The notes under the pieces were generated by a model. It had not been told where the DNA came from. It searched no databases and saw nothing but the letters and a program-made list of their open reading frames with translations. The translations under genes and the position numbers were made by a program. Below, in pieces: positions 32,012-32,152 of a DNA stretch of 32,152 bases. Each line of letters begins with the position of its first letter. The stretch's first letter is position 1. This DNA is from Collinsella sp. (GTDB lineage Bacteria; Actinomycetota; Coriobacteriia; Coriobacteriales; Coriobacteriaceae), in contig JAUMMZ010000055.1 in NCBI GenBank assembly GCA_031296755.1, forward strand, positions 1-32,152, given 5' to 3'.

Positions 32012-32036
32012 TGAACTGCGTCCCAAATCTTGGACG
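32012..32036 (-). repeat. Right terminal repeat of an IS150-type (IS3-family) element
   Basis: The sequence begins TGAACTGCGTCCC and continues AAATCTTGGACG. It has the TGnACTG...TTGGACG form of IS150-group inverted repeats. It lies just outside the transposase end at 32050-32152, as expected for the 3' end of the IS on the minus strand. The target duplication cannot be checked within the window. Confidence 0.75.
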
Positions 32037-32049
32037 CCCTAAATAGCGA

Positions 32050-32152
32050 CTAGGCCGCGAGGGCCTGATTCCGGAACTCCTCCGGGGTCAGGCCCTTCAA
32101 TCTTACCTGCCTCCGGCTCGTGTTCCAGTGGACTATGTATTCCTCCAGGTCG
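32050..32152 (-). CDS. IS3-family (IS150 group) transposase, C-terminal end only
   Basis: The minus-strand frame enters from the right edge and reads DLEEYIVHWNTSRRQVRLKG followed by LTPEEFRNQALAA and a TAG stop at 32050-32052. This is the standard C-terminus of IS150-type OrfB. The rest, including the DDE residues, is beyond the window. A matching terminal repeat follows at 32012-32036, so this end of the IS looks intact. Confidence 0.88.
   Translation of the reverse strand, partial: DLEEYIVHWNTSRRQVRLKGLTPEEFRNQALAA

Overview
The window looks like a high-GC Gram-positive gut actinobacterium of the Coriobacteriia, most like Collinsella. This rests on codon use, an actinobacterial-style sufCBDSU operon, an MPKTG-sorted surface protein, many GT2 glycosyltransferases, and a NifU-like/GGGtGRT pair. 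The genus is inferred from protein character, not from a search.

Region 1 (1 to about 4,700) is an accessory stretch. It holds the 3' end of an IS3-family transposase, an AT-rich 466-aa protein with a HEPN-type RNxxxH motif, an IS21-type IstB remnant, a decayed membrane-protein gene and an orphan AAA ATPase.

Region 2 (4,716-12,902) is a surface-glycan locus. Five GT2 genes form a tight minus-strand operon, including a tandem duplication of a two-gene GT unit, with one divergent GalF/rhamnosyl-type GT2.

Region 3 (12,927-18,002) carries an AAA-ATPase-like/PD-(D/E)XK-type protein that has lost key residues, a wall-anchored lysozyme-like protein, and a minus-strand unit of Rrf2 regulator, MNT nucleotidyltransferase and HEPN toxin.

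Region 4 (18,023-27,290) is iron-sulfur biology. Two near-identical 31-bp palindromes and a second dyad over the suf -35 box lie between the Rrf2 gene and sufC-sufB-sufD-sufS-sufU. A RAYT-like Y1 protein with REP-like hairpins beside it follows, then a NifU-like scaffold protein and a GGGtGRT-family protein. A large 22-bp-arm hairpin sits after the latter.

Region 5 (27,428-32,152) holds an L-aspartate-oxidase-like flavoprotein, tRNA-His and tRNA-Lys with a duplicated downstream flank, a class I/II aminotransferase, a ROK fructokinase and the end of a second, different IS3-family element.

Functionally, the glycosyltransferases probably build one surface polymer. Rrf2 probably senses Fe-S status and controls the SUF machinery: SufS mobilises sulfur, SufU relays it and SufBCD assembles clusters. 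The mobile and HEPN genes at the left look like acquired cargo. The best candidates for undescribed biology are the NifU-like/GGGtGRT pair, the RAYT-like gene with a substituted catalytic tyrosine beside REP-like hairpins, the Rrf2-MNT-HEPN unit with twin operators, and the orphan HEPN protein.
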